A stretch of DNA of 35,093 nucleotides from Hydrogenobacter sp. (GCA_023255875.1 JAGDVY010000041.1:1-35093), one strand, 5' to 3'; numbered from the stretch's first letter, positions 7,381 to 16,721 are shown. The notes: a model not told the origin generated them from the sequence alone. Program-made: numbers and translations.

Positions 7381-8561
7381 CTGAGATTCATTTTTTTCTC
7401 TACTTCTTCAAGGGTCTTTATAGCTATCTGTCTTGCTTTTTGGGAACCCTCTTCAAACAGTTCCTCTAAATGCTTAATGTCTTTTTTGAGGCTTTCCCTT
7501 CTTTCTCTTATTGGTTCTAAAAAGCTCTCAAGCCCTTCAAACATGATCCTTTTGCACTCAACGCATCCGAGCTTTCCACTTTTGCAATCCTTCTCTATTT
7601 GCAGAACTTTCTCATCTTGCGTAAAAAGTTTGTGATACATAAAGACGGGACATATCTCTGGTCTTCCGGGATCACCTTTACGGAGCTTTTGGGGATCAGT
7701 AAAGAATCTCATGACCTTTTGCTTTACTTCCTCTTTTGTGTCTGCAAAGTATATGGCGTTGTTGTAGGATTTGCTCATTTTTCTGCCATCTATGCCTAAT
7801 AGTTTGGGTGTTTGAGTGAGCATAGCCTGAGGCTCGGGGAAGGTATCACCATAAAGATGGTTAAACCTTCTTGCTATCTCTCTTGCTAACTCTATATGGG
7901 GAAGCTGATCTTCACCTACTGGAACAACGTTAGCTTTGTATATTAGAATGTCCGCCGCTTGAAGCACAGGATAACCTAAAAACCCGTAGGTGTCTGTGTC
8001 ATAAAACTCTCTTTTGGATACATTGAGCTCCTTGAGTATATTGCTTTCCATGTATCCTTCAAATACAGCTCTTACTAAAGCTTCTGACAACTCATCAAGG
8101 ACCATTTCCTCAAGAGCTTCAAAGTCTTCAACTTTGTAGGGGAGCTTTGAAGTCAGCTCTTTTATGAGGTCCCTTATGCCACCTTTGAACTGTATCTCCA
8201 AATCCTGTATTCTCAGAAGATTGTACTTCATATCTTTGTAGCTTGGGTTCCACTCAAGCCAGCTCTTTGGCGTTATCATACTGAAGAGTAAAAAGAGTTC
8301 TGCGTGCTCTTTTACTCTGGACTGTATGAAGAGAAGGCTCTTTTTGGGATCAAGCCCTAAGGCTATCCAATCAAGCATCACTTCTCTTATGTTTTCCTTT
8401 AGCTCGGAGGTTTTTTTATAAGCAGTGGTCAGAGCGTGCCAGTCCGCTATGAAAAACAAAGTCTCATGGTTTTCCTGAAGATCTATCCAGTTTTTTATTA
8501 CACCAAAGTAGTGTCCCAAATGTAGTTTGCCCGTTGGTCTCATACCGCTTATGACTCTCAT
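7377..8561 (-). CDS. trpS: tryptophanyl-tRNA synthetase with large insertion
   Basis: A 394-residue class I synthetase charging tRNA-Trp. It shows the HIGH equivalent HLGH (14-17), [24 protein letters not shown] and KMSKS (261-265). Compared with ordinary TrpS (about 330 residues) there is roughly 70 extra residues at ~112-188, between NPSYKD and YGFLGYPV, largely helical and charged. The ATG at 8561 is chosen because GGAGG lies just upstream and it forms an ATGA overlap with the cysS stop; a GTG four codons earlier is less likely. Confidence 0.94.
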   Translation of the reverse strand: MRVISGMRPTGKLHLGHYFGVIKNWIDLQENHETLFFIADWHALTTAYKKTSELKENIREVMLDWIALGLDPKKSLLFIQSRVKEHAELFLLFSMITPKSWLEWNPSYKDMKYNLLRIQDLEIQFKGGIRDLIKELTSKLPYKVEDFEALEEMVLDELSEALVRAVFEGYMESNILKELNVSKREFYDTDTYGFLGYPVLQAADILIYKANVVPVGEDQLPHIELAREIARRFNHLYGDTFPEPQAMLTQTPKLLGIDGRKMSKSYNNAIYFADTKEEVKQKVMRFFTDPQKLRKGDPGRPEICPVFMYHKLFTQDEKVLQIEKDCKSGKLGCVECKRIMFEGLESFLEPIRERRESLKKDIKHLEELFEEGSQKARQIAIKTLEEVEKKMNLR

Positions 8562-10030
8562 AGCTTCCTCCACTTTGTTCCCGTGGGTGTGTCTTCCAAT
8601 GCTATTCCCAGGTTTCTGAGCTCATCCCTTATGTAATCCGCTATCTTAAAAACCCTTTCCTTCCTTGCCATGTCTCTTACCTGTATGAGTAAGTCTATAA
8701 GTTTTTCATCCAGCACATGTCCCGCTTCGAGCTCTTTTTGGACCACTTCCTCAACGGGCTTTTCTGGATATAGGTCCTCAAAAAGTCCAAATATGCCTCT
8801 CATGTGCTTAAGAATGGAACTCACCGCAAACTCGTAGGCGGAAAGTTCGTGTTTGTTTATCTTCTTTTCCAAAAGCGCTTTGTTTTTGATCTTTCCAAGC
8901 TCTCCTACAAGTCCAAAGATGTGAGAGAGTGCGGAAGGAGTGTTAAAGTCATTACTCAGTTCTTTGAAAAACTCCTCTTCTGCCTCCTTTGTTTTATCGT
9001 AAAGTTCGCTTGTGAAAGCACCATCTTCTATTGGGAGGTTTTTGAGCATTTCAAGGTCCTCTATGGCACGCTTTATCCTCTCATAAGACCTTTTGGCTTC
9101 TTCCATCTTTTCCCAAGAAAAGTCAAGGGGGCTTCTGTAATGGGTGAAAAGGACAAGAAGTCTTAGCACATCTGGATGGTACTTTTTATACACTTCTTTG
9201 AGGGTTATGTAGTTGCCAAGGGACTTGGACATTTTCTGTCCATTCACTGTGACAAGTCCGTTGTGCATCCAGTATCGGGCAAAGGGCTTTCCTGTTAGGG
9301 CTTCTGCCTGCGCTATCTCATTCTCATGGTGCGGAAAGACAAGATCAAGACCACCACCGTGAATATCTATGGTGTGTCCCAAATGCTTAAAGATCATAGC
9401 AACACACTCTGTGTGCCATCCAGGTCTTCCCAGTCCCCAAGGACTCTCCCATGCGGGCTCTCCTGCCTTTGCAGACTTCCAGAGGGCAAAGTCCAAAGGG
9501 TCCCTCTTCTTTTCAGAGGGTTCTATCCTTGCTCCTACCTCCAGCTCCTCTATGCTTCTTTTGGAAAGCTTACCATACTGAGGAAAAGCCTTCACAGAAA
9601 AGTAAACATCACCACCAGACTCGTAAGCATAACCTTTATCTATAAGCTCCTTTATAACCTCTATGATCTCCTTTATGTGTTCTGTAACTCTTGGTTCTAC
9701 ATCTGCAGGTCTTACTCTTATGCGCTCCATATCCACATAGTAGCTGGCTATGTATCTGTTGGCAATGGTCATAAAGTCCTTACCTTCCTCTTTGGCTTTG
9801 TTTATTATCTTGTCATCTACATCGGTGAAGTTTCTCACAAACTTAACTCTGTAGCCAAGATGCTCCAAGTACCTTCTGAACACATCAAAAACTATCAGGC
9901 TTCTACCGTGTCCCACATGGGAATCATCATAAACAGTCACACCACATGTGTATATGAGGACTTTTGGTGGGTCCAAAGGAACAAACTCCTCTACCTTTCC
10001 GCTCAAGGTGTTGTATATTCTCAGGCTCAT
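8558..10030 (-). CDS. cysS: cysteinyl-tRNA synthetase
   Basis: A 490-residue class I synthetase charging tRNA-Cys. It has the zinc and active-site Cys29 (YTCGVTVYD), the HIGH equivalent (HVGHGRS), [26 protein letters not shown] and KMSKS ([10 protein letters not shown]). Length is normal. The birA stop is 20 bp upstream, and within that gap a minus-strand TATAAT (10039-10044) ends 8 nt before the ATG, with no Shine-Dalgarno. cysS may therefore start its own leaderless transcript inside the bioA-birA-cysS-trpS run. It overlaps trpS by ATGA. Confidence 0.97.
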   Translation of the reverse strand: MSLRIYNTLSGKVEEFVPLDPPKVLIYTCGVTVYDDSHVGHGRSLIVFDVFRRYLEHLGYRVKFVRNFTDVDDKIINKAKEEGKDFMTIANRYIASYYVDMERIRVRPADVEPRVTEHIKEIIEVIKELIDKGYAYESGGDVYFSVKAFPQYGKLSKRSIEELEVGARIEPSEKKRDPLDFALWKSAKAGEPAWESPWGLGRPGWHTECVAMIFKHLGHTIDIHGGGLDLVFPHHENEIAQAEALTGKPFARYWMHNGLVTVNGQKMSKSLGNYITLKEVYKKYHPDVLRLLVLFTHYRSPLDFSWEKMEEAKRSYERIKRAIEDLEMLKNLPIEDGAFTSELYDKTKEAEEEFFKELSNDFNTPSALSHIFGLVGELGKIKNKALLEKKINKHELSAYEFAVSSILKHMRGIFGLFEDLYPEKPVEEVVQKELEAGHVLDEKLIDLLIQVRDMARKERVFKIADYIRDELRNLGIALEDTPTGTKWRKL

Positions 10031-10038
10031 AGCTTAAA

Positions 10039-10044
10039 ATTATA
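10039..10044 (-). promoter_or_regulatory. -10 box of cysS
   Basis: A perfect TATAAT on the minus strand lies in the 20-bp gap between birA and cysS, ending 8 nt before the cysS ATG. I see no convincing -35. It suggests an internal promoter giving a leaderless mRNA. Confidence 0.5.
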
Positions 10045-10050
10045 GCTTTA

Positions 10051-10752
10051 CTAAGAGAAAATCCCACCTCTTAAGGTGATATCTCCACTGATGATCTTCT
10101 TTTCTCCTTCTGCGGTCAGGAGTATGAGGTGTCCTTCTTCTGAGATGTCCTTGAGTATACCCACAGTTGGTGGATCTGTGTGTAGGATCACCTCCTGATC
10201 CAAAAAGAGAAGCCTTTTCTTTATGTCCTCTCTGAAGGCTCTAAAGCCTTCTTCTTTCAGAAGGTCAAGATTTGCATCTATTTTGTCCAAAAGGGAGAAA
10301 AGCACGCAAGCTATACTGTAGGATTTTCCAGAAACTAAGGACATGGATGTAGCAGGAAGGTCTGGGGGAAAGTTCTTTTGATTTACATTAATACCTATAC
10401 CTACAATGCTTCTGTTTTTGATCTTTTCCACAAGGGTACCAGATATCTTTTTACCCGCTACATACACATCGTTTATCCACTTTATGCTCGTTAAAAAACC
10501 ATAATCTTCAAGCATTTGGCAAACGGAAAGTGCCACCACAAGGGGCAAAGTTTGTTCATCTTTTAGTTCCTCTCTCAGAGGAAAGCTTAGATATAGACCA
10601 CCCTCATCTGAGTGCCAGCTCCTTCCGTACCTTCCCCTACCCAATGTCTGCCTTTTTGCACAAACTACACAGTTTAAGTCTTCCCTTTCTTTTAAAAAGT
10701 CCTGTGTGGAACTAACCTCCTCAAGCCAAACAAGGCAGGAAAACCTACTCAT
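10051..10752 (-). CDS. birA: biotin--[biotin carboxyl carrier protein] ligase
   Basis: A 233-residue biotin protein ligase that forms biotinyl-AMP and attaches biotin to carboxylase carrier domains. The biotinyl-AMP binding motif GRGRYGRSWHSDEGG and the catalytic KWINDVYV...KKISGTLVE are present. The N-terminal helix-turn-helix of E. coli-type BirA is missing: the protein begins directly with the catalytic domain, so it is a ligase only, not a repressor. The start overlaps the bioA stop (ATGA), linking biotin synthesis and use. Confidence 0.94.
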   Translation of the reverse strand: MSRFSCLVWLEEVSSTQDFLKEREDLNCVVCAKRQTLGRGRYGRSWHSDEGGLYLSFPLREELKDEQTLPLVVALSVCQMLEDYGFLTSIKWINDVYVAGKKISGTLVEKIKNRSIVGIGINVNQKNFPPDLPATSMSLVSGKSYSIACVLFSLLDKIDANLDLLKEEGFRAFREDIKKRLLFLDQEVILHTDPPTVGILKDISEEGHLILLTAEGEKKIISGDITLRGGIFS

Positions 10753-12095
10753 TCCAATGACTTTATGGCATCAAAGAGAGCCTCTAAGACTCTATCCATG
10801 TCTTCAAAGGATATGACAAGAGGCATCATAAGTACCATCACATCACCCAAGGGCCTCATAAAAACTCCCCTTTCTCTGCATTTGTATGCCACCTTAAAGC
10901 CAGTGCGATCTCCGTAAGGAAAGGGCTCACCTCTCTCTTTGTCCTTTACCAGCTCAATACCTGCCATAAATCCCAGCTGTCTTACATCTCCCACATGCTT
11001 TAGTTCCCAAAACTCCTGTAATCTTTCTGACAGGTAATTTATTTTAGGCTTTAGATTTTCTAAGGTCTTTTCTTCTTCAAACACCTCAAGGTTTGCAAGA
11101 GCTACCGCACATGCCAAGTTGTTTCCTGTGTATGTGTGTCCATGATAAAAATGTTTCATCTCTCCAAACTCTCCCAAAAAAGCATCAAAAACTTCATCAG
11201 TAGTCAGCGTAGCCGCCAAAGGAAGGTATCCGCCCGTTATGCCCTTACCCAAACACATAAAGTCAGGTGTTACTCCCTCTTGCTCGCAGTAAAACATGCT
11301 TCCTGTTCTTCCAAAACCCGTTGCCACTTCATCTACTATCATCAAAACCTCATACTTTTTAGTGAGCTCCCTTACGCCCTTTAAGAAACCTCTGGGAAAA
11401 GGTAGCATACCCGCCGCACCCTGAATACCTGCCTCTAGGCTTATAGCTACCACATCTTGAGCCTTGTCCTTTAGGATCTCTTCAAGCATCTCAAGGAGGT
11501 CATTTTTACACTCATCGCAAAGTCTTTGGTAGTTTTGTTTGCAGTAAAGGTAAGGTGAGGGAAGTTTTATAGTGTTAAAAAGGAGGTCCTTATAAGCTCC
11601 ATGGAAGAGATCAATCCCGCCTAAGCTCACCGCGCCTATGGTGTCCCCGTGGTAAGCTTCAGATAAAGTGATGAAGATCTTTTTCCTTTTTCCTCTGTTT
11701 ATCCAATACTGGTAGGCAAGCTTTATGGCTATCTCAACAGCTTCCGCACCATCTTCTGAGTAAAAAACCTTGGTAAGACCCTTAGGAGCTATTTCTACAA
11801 GTCTTTTGGCAAGAAGTATGGCAGGCACATTGGAAGAACCCAAGGTGGTAGTATGCGCTACTTTTTTAAGCTGGTCAATGATGGCTTGATTAAGCTTTGG
11901 GTGGTTGTGTCCGTGAACATTGCACCAAAGGGAGGATATGGCATCTATATACTTTCTTCCATAAATATCGTAAAGATAAACACCTTCTGCTCTTTCAAAG
12001 ATGAGGTTTTCTTCCTCTCTGTATACCTTCATTTGGGTGAAGGGATGCCAAAAGTACTCCTTGTCCCAACTTTCAAGGACCTTAGGGTCAAGCAT
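10749..12095 (-). CDS. bioA: adenosylmethionine-8-amino-7-oxononanoate aminotransferase
   Basis: A 448-residue class III PLP aminotransferase of biotin synthesis that makes 7,8-diaminononanoate from KAPA. It shows the N-terminal WHPFTQM, SSLWCNVHGHNHP, the YSEDGAEAVE cofactor loop, IVDEVATGFGRTG and PLP Lys284 (LGKGITGGYLPL). These are specific for BioA-type enzymes rather than other class III members. An AAGGAG Shine-Dalgarno precedes the ATG. A minus-strand TATAAT (12126-12131) gives a leader of about 24 nt. It is the first gene of the long leftward run ending with the GGDEF gene. Confidence 0.95.
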   Translation of the reverse strand: MLDPKVLESWDKEYFWHPFTQMKVYREEENLIFERAEGVYLYDIYGRKYIDAISSLWCNVHGHNHPKLNQAIIDQLKKVAHTTTLGSSNVPAILLAKRLVEIAPKGLTKVFYSEDGAEAVEIAIKLAYQYWINRGKRKKIFITLSEAYHGDTIGAVSLGGIDLFHGAYKDLLFNTIKLPSPYLYCKQNYQRLCDECKNDLLEMLEEILKDKAQDVVAISLEAGIQGAAGMLPFPRGFLKGVRELTKKYEVLMIVDEVATGFGRTGSMFYCEQEGVTPDFMCLGKGITGGYLPLAATLTTDEVFDAFLGEFGEMKHFYHGHTYTGNNLACAVALANLEVFEEEKTLENLKPKINYLSERLQEFWELKHVGDVRQLGFMAGIELVKDKERGEPFPYGDRTGFKVAYKCRERGVFMRPLGDVMVLMMPLVISFEDMDRVLEALFDAIKSLE

Positions 12096-12105
12096 CTGTT
12101 TCTCC

Positions 12106-12133
12106 TTGACTAAACTATTTTAGGAATTATAAT
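12106..12133. promoter_or_regulatory. overlapping bioA and NMO promoters
   Basis: The plus strand has TTGACT (12106-12111), a 16-bp spacer and TATAAT (12128-12133), a near-consensus promoter for the nitronate monooxygenase-like gene. Its -10 overlaps the minus-strand TATAAT of bioA (12126-12131), so RNA polymerase can occupy only one direction at a time. Confidence 0.75.
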
Positions 12134-12160
12134 ATAAGCAAGACAAAAGAGGAGTTTATC

Positions 12161-13291
12161 ATGAACCTACCACCGCTTAAGCTGGGAAAAAAGACAGCAG
12201 AGATACCCATTATACAGGGTGGCATGGGAGTGGGTATATCTTGGGAGAAGCTCGCAGGTGCGGTTGCCAAAGAAGGCGCTGTAGGTGTGGTATCTGCGGT
12301 AGGCACAGGTTATAGGCATCCCAACTTGGTAAAGAGGGACAAGTTTGGAAGACCCATAGGATCCATTTACACACACAATAAGGAAGCACTAACGAGAATA
12401 ATACAGGATGCCAAAAGGATATCAGAAGGTAGGGGTCTCATAGGAGTAAATATACTCTGTGCTATAACGGATTATGGTAGGGTAGCACGTGATGCGGTAG
12501 AGGCTGGTGCGGATCTTATCATCTCTGGTGCTGGTCTTCCACTAAGACTTCCTGAGTATGTGGATGGTGCAGATGTGGCTCTTGTACCCATAGTTTCTTC
12601 CGCAAGAGCTCTAAACCTCATATGCAGAACTTGGGAAAAAAAGTACAAAAGACTACCTGATGCGGTAGTGTTAGAAGGTCCCAAATCAGGAGGGCATCAA
12701 GGCTTTAAGTACGAAGAGTGTTTTATGGAAGAATACCAGCTTGAAAACCTCTTTCCTTCGGTGCTGGAAGAAGCCCAGAAGTGGGGTGGCATTCCTGTTA
12801 TAGTGGCTGGTGGTATATGGAGCTACAAAGACATACTCTTTTACATAAATCAAGGTGCAGCTGGTGTCCAGATGGCAACGAGATTCATAGCAACCCACGA
12901 ATGTGATGCACCCCTTATATACAAAGAAGTTTTGCTGAATGCAGAAGAAGAAGACATAATCCTTCTTAAGTCTCCTGTAGGCTATCCCTTGAGGGTCATA
13001 AGAACTCCTTTTGTGGAGAGGCTGTTGGCAGGATACAACGGGTGGAACGGATGCGTTTCTCACTGCATAACTCCCTGCAACAAAGGTGAGGAAGCTAAAA
13101 AGGTGGGCTTTTGTATAGCGGACAGATTGGGTGCTGCATGGCTTGGAAATTACGAAGAAGGTATATTCATAAGCGGTGCAAACGGATATCTTCTCAAAAA
13201 GCAGGGCATTATCTCAGTAAAAGAGCTTTTGGAAATGCTCACAGGAAAAAGACCTGATCCTACAGTAGAAGGTTTAACGGTTAATGCATGA
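12161..13291 (+). CDS. nitronate monooxygenase / 2-nitropropane dioxygenase-like flavoenzyme
   Basis: A 376-residue FMN TIM-barrel enzyme of the NPD/NMO superfamily. Features are the N-terminal IIQGGMGVGIS, LEGPKSGGHQG (171-181, with the active-site His179), the phosphate-binding VAGGIW (215-220) and GVQMATRF (235-242). A C-terminal cysteine set (Cys298, 302, 306 and 318) also occurs in NMO relatives of anaerobes. Family members oxidise alkyl nitronates; the related FabK is an enoyl-ACP reductase, so the exact substrate is uncertain. An AGAGGAG Shine-Dalgarno lies 6-7 nt before the ATG. It overlaps the DUF2905 gene by ATGA. Confidence 0.8.
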   Translation: MNLPPLKLGKKTAEIPIIQGGMGVGISWEKLAGAVAKEGAVGVVSAVGTGYRHPNLVKRDKFGRPIGSIYTHNKEALTRIIQDAKRISEGRGLIGVNILCAITDYGRVARDAVEAGADLIISGAGLPLRLPEYVDGADVALVPIVSSARALNLICRTWEKKYKRLPDAVVLEGPKSGGHQGFKYEECFMEEYQLENLFPSVLEEAQKWGGIPVIVAGGIWSYKDILFYINQGAAGVQMATRFIATHECDAPLIYKEVLLNAEEEDIILLKSPVGYPLRVIRTPFVERLLAGYNGWNGCVSHCITPCNKGEEAKKVGFCIADRLGAAWLGNYEEGIFISGANGYLLKKQGIISVKELLEMLTGKRPDPTVEGLTVNA

Positions 13292-13509
13292 TGGAAGACA
13301 TGGGCAAACTTTTAGTGCTTCTTGGTGCGATGCTTCTTCTGATGGGTGTTATTATGATGTTCTTTGAAAAACTGCCTTTGGGTCTTGGAAGACTTCCGGG
13401 AGACATAGTCATAAAGAGAGATAACTTTGTCTTTTACTTTCCTTTGGCAACCTCTCTGCTTTTGAGTCTTATCCTCACTTTAATACTTAACCTCCTTTTC
13501 AGAAAGTAA
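13288..13509 (+). CDS. DUF2905 membrane protein
   Basis: A 73-residue protein with two membrane helices (~7-26 and ~49-70) around the conserved loop GLGRLPGDIVIKRDNFVFYFP, the hallmark of DUF2905. Function is unknown. The start overlaps the stop of the preceding flavoenzyme gene (ATGA), so the two are coupled, although an in-frame ATG one or four codons later is possible. Its last 30 bp overlap the 3' end of convergent trmFO. Confidence 0.82.
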   Translation: MMEDMGKLLVLLGAMLLLMGVIMMFFEKLPLGLGRLPGDIVIKRDNFVFYFPLATSLLLSLILTLILNLLFRK

Positions 13510-14808
13510 AAACTCTTCTATAAAGCTCTTCAAAACCCTTAAAGATCGTTCTGCCAAAAGCTTCTTTCTAAGAGCTTTGTCTTTGACCTTTTCCTCAAGA
13601 GGTGGCAAAAGTCCCATAACTGGAGACATGGGCTGAAGCTGTCCTTCCTTGGTGGTTATATAGTTTATGAGGGCACCTATCATAGTCTCCTCAGGAAAGC
13701 GCAGGAGTCTTTCTCCTCTTAAGAGCCTTCCTGCGTTTATACCTGCAACTATACCTGTTGCTGCAGAAGCAACATAACCTTCAACACCTGTTATCTGACC
13801 AGCAAAGAATATGTTCTCCATTTTCCTAGTGTTCAAAAAAGGTGTTAAAACTTTGTTGGACTGTATAAAGGTGTTTCTGTGCATAGATCCAAGCCTTACA
13901 AAAACAGCATTTCTAAGACAGGGTATTAGTCTCAGTACCCTCTTTTGCTCCGAGTAAGTCATCTGGGTTTGAAAGCCTACCAAAGATAGAAGAGTGCCTT
14001 CTCTGTTTTCTTTTCTGAGTTGTACTACCGCAAAGGGAGTTTTGCCATCGGGACCTTTCAAACCCACTGGCTTCATGGGACCAAAAAGCAAGGTCTTAAA
14101 GCCCCTTCTTGCCAACTCTTCTATAGGCATACATCCTTCAAAATACACAGCCTTTTCAAAATCCTTTGGCACTACCTTTTGAGCTTTAAGAAGCTCCTCG
14201 TAAAAAACCTTATATTCCTCCTCTGTAAGGGTGCAGTTAAAGTAGTCTTCCTCCCCACCTTTGCCATAGCGCGAACCCCAAAAACCTTTTGTAAAGTCCA
14301 CGCTATCTGCCTCCACTATGGGAGATATGGCATCATAAAAGTATAGATAGTCCTGTCCCACTAACTCTTTTATGTCCTCCGAGAGTTCTTCAGATGTAAG
14401 AGGTCCCGTTGCTACTATGACCACCTCATCTCTGGGCACTTTTTTGACTTCTTCTCTTATAACCTGTATGTTGGGATGGCTCAAGATCTTTTGAGTGATG
14501 TACTCAGAAAAAATATTCCTGTCAACACCAAGGGCGCTCCCTGCAGGTACATAAGCGTACCTTCCTGCAGACAAAACAAGCGATCCCAAAAGCTCCATTT
14601 CAGCTTTTAGAAGACCGCTTCCTGAAGTTATCTCCATACTGCCAAGTGTGTTGCTACAAACAAGCTCCGCAAACTTATCCGTTTTATGGGCAGGTGTCTG
14701 CTTTTTTGGTCTCATCTCATAAAGAACCACCCGAAAGCCTTCCTCCGCTAACCTGTATGCCGCTTCCGAACCCGCAAGACCCGCACCTATCACAACAACT
14801 CTTTCCAT
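13480..14808 (-). CDS. trmFO: folate-dependent tRNA (uracil-54-C5)-methyltransferase
   Basis: A 442-residue FAD enzyme that uses methylenetetrahydrofolate to methylate U54 in the T-loop of tRNA. The FAD-binding VVVIGAGLAGSEAAYRLAEEG opens the protein. The conserved Cys51 (VCSNTLGS) and the catalytic-cysteine segment YFEGCMPIEELARRG are present, as is GSMHRNTF. Length is typical. There is no Shine-Dalgarno before the ATG; the upstream 40 bp are shared with the divergent DUF454 gene. The 3' end overlaps DUF2905 by 30 bp. Confidence 0.95.
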   Translation of the reverse strand: MERVVVIGAGLAGSEAAYRLAEEGFRVVLYEMRPKKQTPAHKTDKFAELVCSNTLGSMEITSGSGLLKAEMELLGSLVLSAGRYAYVPAGSALGVDRNIFSEYITQKILSHPNIQVIREEVKKVPRDEVVIVATGPLTSEELSEDIKELVGQDYLYFYDAISPIVEADSVDFTKGFWGSRYGKGGEEDYFNCTLTEEEYKVFYEELLKAQKVVPKDFEKAVYFEGCMPIEELARRGFKTLLFGPMKPVGLKGPDGKTPFAVVQLRKENREGTLLSLVGFQTQMTYSEQKRVLRLIPCLRNAVFVRLGSMHRNTFIQSNKVLTPFLNTRKMENIFFAGQITGVEGYVASAATGIVAGINAGRLLRGERLLRFPEETMIGALINYITTKEGQLQPMSPVMGLLPPLEEKVKDKALRKKLLAERSLRVLKSFIEEFLLSEKEVKY

Positions 14809-14827
14809 GAGTTTTAAATTTAATGCT

Positions 14828-14833
14828 TATAAT
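14828..14833 (+). promoter_or_regulatory. -10 box of the membrane cluster
   Basis: A TATAAT ends 15 nt before the ATG at 14849, with an AAGGAG (14841-14846) almost touching the start. I see no good -35. It is the likely promoter of the DUF454-DUF2269 pair. Confidence 0.5.
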
Positions 14834-14848
14834 CAGGAAAAAGGAGAC

Positions 14849-15079
14849 ATGAAGAAGCTTTTAAAGTTAATGGGCATATTCTTCCTCATCCTTGGAACTA
14901 TAGGGATCTTTCTTCCTTTGCTTCCTACAGTACCTTTTTATATTCTCAGCGTAATTTTTCTTGCAAAAGTATCAAAGCGTGAAATTGTGAAGTTAAAACG
15001 CATTCCTTTTGCAGGTAAAGCAATATATAATCAGGTTAAAAGGAGTTTAAGGTACGCAAAACGATGGACTACGCGATAA
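14849..15079 (+). CDS. short DUF454 (YbaN-like) membrane protein
   Basis: A 76-residue inner-membrane protein. The segment LGTIGIFLPLLPTVPFYILS is the DUF454/YbaN signature, with a basic N-terminus (MKKLLK) and a positively charged C-terminal third. YbaN-type proteins are usually about 120 residues, so the C-terminal half is short here. Function is unknown. ATG 14849 is chosen because it follows AAAAAGGAG and begins at the family's usual N-terminus; an upstream ATG at 14807 would overlap the trmFO start and the TATAAT box. It overlaps the next gene by 16 nt. Confidence 0.75.
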   Translation: MKKLLKLMGIFFLILGTIGIFLPLLPTVPFYILSVIFLAKVSKREIVKLKRIPFAGKAIYNQVKRSLRYAKRWTTR

Positions 15080-15510
15080 CAAAGTTCCTTCATCTTTTGG
15101 GAATTTTTATTTGGGTAGGCGCTTCATCTTCATTGGGACTTTTCATGATGTATTCAACAATAAAAGAAACTGGTTGCAATCAGCACATACTCAGAAACTT
15201 CTACCGTTGGATGACTAACCTTGAAATAGCTGGCTTTGTTTTAGCTATTTTTTCTGGTCTTTACATGCTACACTTACTACGCTATAAGTTTGATATACCT
15301 TGGCTTAATTACAAGCTTCCTTTGGTGTTTGGAGTTATTTTGCCCCTTGAGGCACTCAATTTTTGGTTTGTTAATATATACATACCTAAGTCTCAAGATA
15401 AGCTAAAGGCTTACAAAAGATACGACCTTTTTATTTATATAGTAGCTCTGCCTTTATTGGTGATTTCCTTGTTAATTGTATATTTTGCGGTTGTGAAGCC
15501 TGGAGTTTAG
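15064..15510 (+). CDS. DUF2269-like four-helix membrane protein
   Basis: A 148-residue integral membrane protein with four predicted helices (roughly 5-27, 50-70, 82-105 and 122-144). It opens with ITKFLHLLGIFIWVGAS, the His...Trp pattern of DUF2269 and related CopD/HemJ-like families, in which conserved histidines may bind haem or copper. Function is unknown. It overlaps the DUF454 gene by 16 nt. The promoter of the following protease gene lies within its last 20 bp. Confidence 0.6.
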   Translation: MDYAITKFLHLLGIFIWVGASSSLGLFMMYSTIKETGCNQHILRNFYRWMTNLEIAGFVLAIFSGLYMLHLLRYKFDIPWLNYKLPLVFGVILPLEALNFWFVNIYIPKSQDKLKAYKRYDLFIYIVALPLLVISLLIVYFAVVKPGV

Positions 15511-15519
15511 TGCTATAAT
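15491..15519 (+). promoter_or_regulatory. promoter of the site-2 protease gene
   Basis: TTGTGA (15491-15496), a 17-bp spacer and a perfect TATAAT (15514-15519) end 11 nt before the ATG at 15531. The promoter starts inside the upstream gene. The predicted leader is about 5 nt, with no Shine-Dalgarno. Confidence 0.75.
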
Positions 15520-15530
15520 CATCAAGAAAA

Positions 15531-16172
15531 ATGGACCTAAGAGAAGCAATAATAACTATACCTGCCCTTATGGTGGCAGTTATACTTCACGAGTACGCAC
15601 ACGGTTGGATGGCATATAAAATGGGAGATCCAACAGCCAAAGAGGCTGGGCGCTTAACCCTAAATCCCATACCCCACATAGACCCCTTTGGCACACTCAT
15701 ATTACCCGCTGTGTTTATCCTAATTGGTTCTCCTATACTTTTTGGTTGGGCCAAACCCGTACCCATAAATCCACTGAGATTTAGAGACCTCAAAATAGGT
15801 ACCTTTCTTGTCTCCATCGCTGGTGTAGGAATGAACTTAATGTTGGCTTTCATCTTTGGCTTTCTTTACAGACTTGTAGATGCTGGTTATTTGGACTTTT
15901 TTGGACAAAAAATAGTTCTGCCTTTAGCCATATTTTTTGCCAAATCAGTATTGATAAATGTTATTTTGGCTGTTTTTAACGCTATACCCATACCTCCCCT
16001 TGACGGTTCAAGGGCACTTATGAGTTTCTTTTCTTTCAAATACTGGGAAGCTTTTTACAGATTTGAGATGTATGGATTTCTTATCCTTACCTTGCTTTTA
16101 TTTACAGGAGTTCTTGGCAAGATAATGTATCCTCCCATACTCTTTCTGTATAACCTATTTATGGGAGGATAA
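15531..16172 (+). CDS. site-2 protease-type membrane metallopeptidase (M50B)
   Basis: A 213-residue intramembrane zinc protease. The HEYAH motif (His20, Glu21, His24) lies in the first membrane helix, and the second zinc-ligand motif NAIPIPPLDG (Asp158) in a later one; there are about five helices and no PDZ domain. Compact S2P proteins of this kind cleave membrane-bound substrates within the bilayer, often anti-sigma factors or signal remnants. No substrate candidate is certain here, though membrane proteins of unknown function flank it. It has its own good promoter and a probably leaderless start. Confidence 0.92.
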   Translation: MDLREAIITIPALMVAVILHEYAHGWMAYKMGDPTAKEAGRLTLNPIPHIDPFGTLILPAVFILIGSPILFGWAKPVPINPLRFRDLKIGTFLVSIAGVGMNLMLAFIFGFLYRLVDAGYLDFFGQKIVLPLAIFFAKSVLINVILAVFNAIPIPPLDGSRALMSFFSFKYWEAFYRFEMYGFLILTLLLFTGVLGKIMYPPILFLYNLFMGG

Positions 16173-16178
16173 AATTAT

Positions 16179-16721
16179 ATGAGGCTTTACTTAAGGTGGA
16201 ATGAATGGAAGTTTAAATTAATCTCCATGTCCATGTTGGCACTTTCTCCTTTTCCTCTGATGATGTCTTTTTTGGACCTAATGCCCTTCATGTTAGGTGC
16301 AAGTTTGAGCACAATTATGTTCATAGGATCTTTGAGCTACCGTAGAAGGTCAGAAAACTACAGAATTGGGAGAAAGGTAGAAGAACAAGTGGAGCAAATC
16401 CTAAGAGCATGCCTTCCTCCAAGTGCTTTGCTTATAAGCGATATGAAGATAACATATGGCAACATTGATTTTCTTATCTTAGGTGAAGATCAAATCCTAA
16501 TACTTGAGGTAAAGGCAGGTAAGCTAAAAGGCAAAAGGCTTGAGAATACTCACAAACAAGTACAAAGGCAGATACAGGAGATGAAAGAAATCTACCCCGA
16601 AAAGCACGTAAGGGCGTTAGTCATAAACACAACAAGTAAGAGCTTTTATTATAAGGACTTAAAGATAATATCTATAAAGGAGCTTTGTCATGAGGTCTTG
16701 GGTTTATTACATACAGCTTAG
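16179..16721 (+). CDS. membrane-anchored NERD-type nuclease-like protein
   Basis: A 180-residue protein. Residues ~14-52 form two hydrophobic segments, followed by a basic stop-transfer (YRRR). A NERD/PD-(D/E)XK-like domain follows: GRKVEEQVEQIL, then NIDFLIL with Asp97, and ILEVKAGKLKG with Glu110 and Lys112. These match the D...ExK nuclease core. Activity and substrate are unknown. A GGGAGG 10 nt before the ATG overlaps the end of the protease gene, placing both in one transcript. It overlaps the next gene by 32 nt. Confidence 0.75.
   Translation: MRLYLRWNEWKFKLISMSMLALSPFPLMMSFLDLMPFMLGASLSTIMFIGSLSYRRRSENYRIGRKVEEQVEQILRACLPPSALLISDMKITYGNIDFLILGEDQILILEVKAGKLKGKRLENTHKQVQRQIQEMKEIYPEKHVRALVINTTSKSFYYKDLKIISIKELCHEVLGLLHTA

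Noticed and set aside
8562-8573. GTG start four codons upstream in trpS
   Set aside because: This GTG lies inside the Shine-Dalgarno of the ATG at 8561, which also makes the ATGA overlap with cysS.
10051-10752. BirA as biotin operon repressor
   Set aside because: The N-terminal DNA-binding domain is absent.
12161-13291. Enoyl-ACP reductase FabK
   Set aside because: Same fold, but the C-terminal cysteine cluster and overall length fit the nitronate monooxygenase group better; no other fatty-acid gene is adjacent.
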